A stretch of DNA of 64,000 bases, taken from NCBI GenBank assembly GCA_946699065.1, contig CAMPDV010001988.1, positions 24,394 through 88,393 on the forward strand, read 5' to 3'. Origin of the DNA: Loxodes magnus. Lineage: Eukaryota; Ciliophora; Karyorelictea; Loxodida; Loxodidae. The notes below the pieces were generated by a model. The model had not been told where the DNA came from. It did no database searches and saw nothing but the letters and a program-made list of their open reading frames with translations. Below, one piece after another: positions 63,949 through 64,000 of the stretch. The stretch's first letter is position 1; each line of letters begins with the position of its first letter. The position numbers and the translations under genes are program-made.

Positions 63949-64000
63949 AAAAGTGAAGAAGTAAAGTAAGAAAAGAATATAGAATTTCAGCTTTTAGAGT
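63949..64000 (+). repeat. Return to block-1 type unit (tail C), cut by window end
   Basis: A 29-bp core (63949-63977) is followed by tatagaatttcag and cttttagagt, the start of tail C. So the array switches back from A/B to C units, and the satellite extends past the window. Confidence 0.9.

Noticed and set aside
44957-64000. CRISPR-like look (constant ~29-bp repeat with alternating inserts)
   Set aside because: The inserts are themselves the same three sequences repeated many times, in a eukaryote-type genome, with no cas genes. It is a satellite.

Overview
The window looks like nuclear DNA of a ciliate. The best-preserved gene (40263-42743, plus strand) reads as a continuous kinase, pentapeptide-repeat and WD40 protein only if TAA and TAG are read as glutamine. 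UGA is less clear. In five places where the protein family has a near-invariant tryptophan the codon is TGA (kinase relic at 19222 and 19015, retroelement at 30159 and 29712, WD40 blade at 42393). That fits UGA=Trp, as in karyorelictid or Condylostoma-like codes, but TGG-to-TGA decay in pseudogenes of a Tetrahymena-like genome explains it too. No telomere repeat, rDNA unit or other genus marker is visible, so the genus is open.

Region 1-37 kb is very AT-rich and looks like a graveyard. Homology supports an AMPK/MARK-type protein kinase relic (18979-19969, minus), a non-LTR retrotransposon relic with a 3' hairpin (28871-30550, minus), a second fragment of the same family (11626-11682), and a piece of large-subunit rRNA flanked by imperfect direct repeats (22651-22931). 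Several other stretches read like protein in one frame for hundreds of bases. Where no stop codon can be trusted an open frame is weak evidence, so those are listed at low confidence. Frames of recognisable relics are broken about every few hundred bases, either by true decay or by assembly indels. From about 37 to 40.2 kb the DNA is almost pure A/T.

Region 40.2-44.8 kb holds the kinase-WD40 gene, whose WD repeats are near-identical 123-bp units with two indels that together restore the frame. It is followed by minisatellites, a diverged duplication offset by 574 bp, and a GC-richer protein fragment on the minus strand with a possible 20-nt intron.

Region 44.96-64 kb is one modular satellite. 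A constant 29-bp purine-rich core is joined to one of three tails: tail C (91-bp unit, about 110 copies, 44957-54936), tail A (80-bp unit) and tail B (162-bp unit). A and B alternate in a higher-order pattern from 54937 to 63948 (about 70 A and 21 B). The last bases return to tail C, so the satellite continues beyond the window.

No operon-like functional linkage between genes can be claimed. The most unusual items are the kinase/pentapeptide/WD40 protein with internally homogenised repeats, the modular satellite, and the question of what UGA means here.
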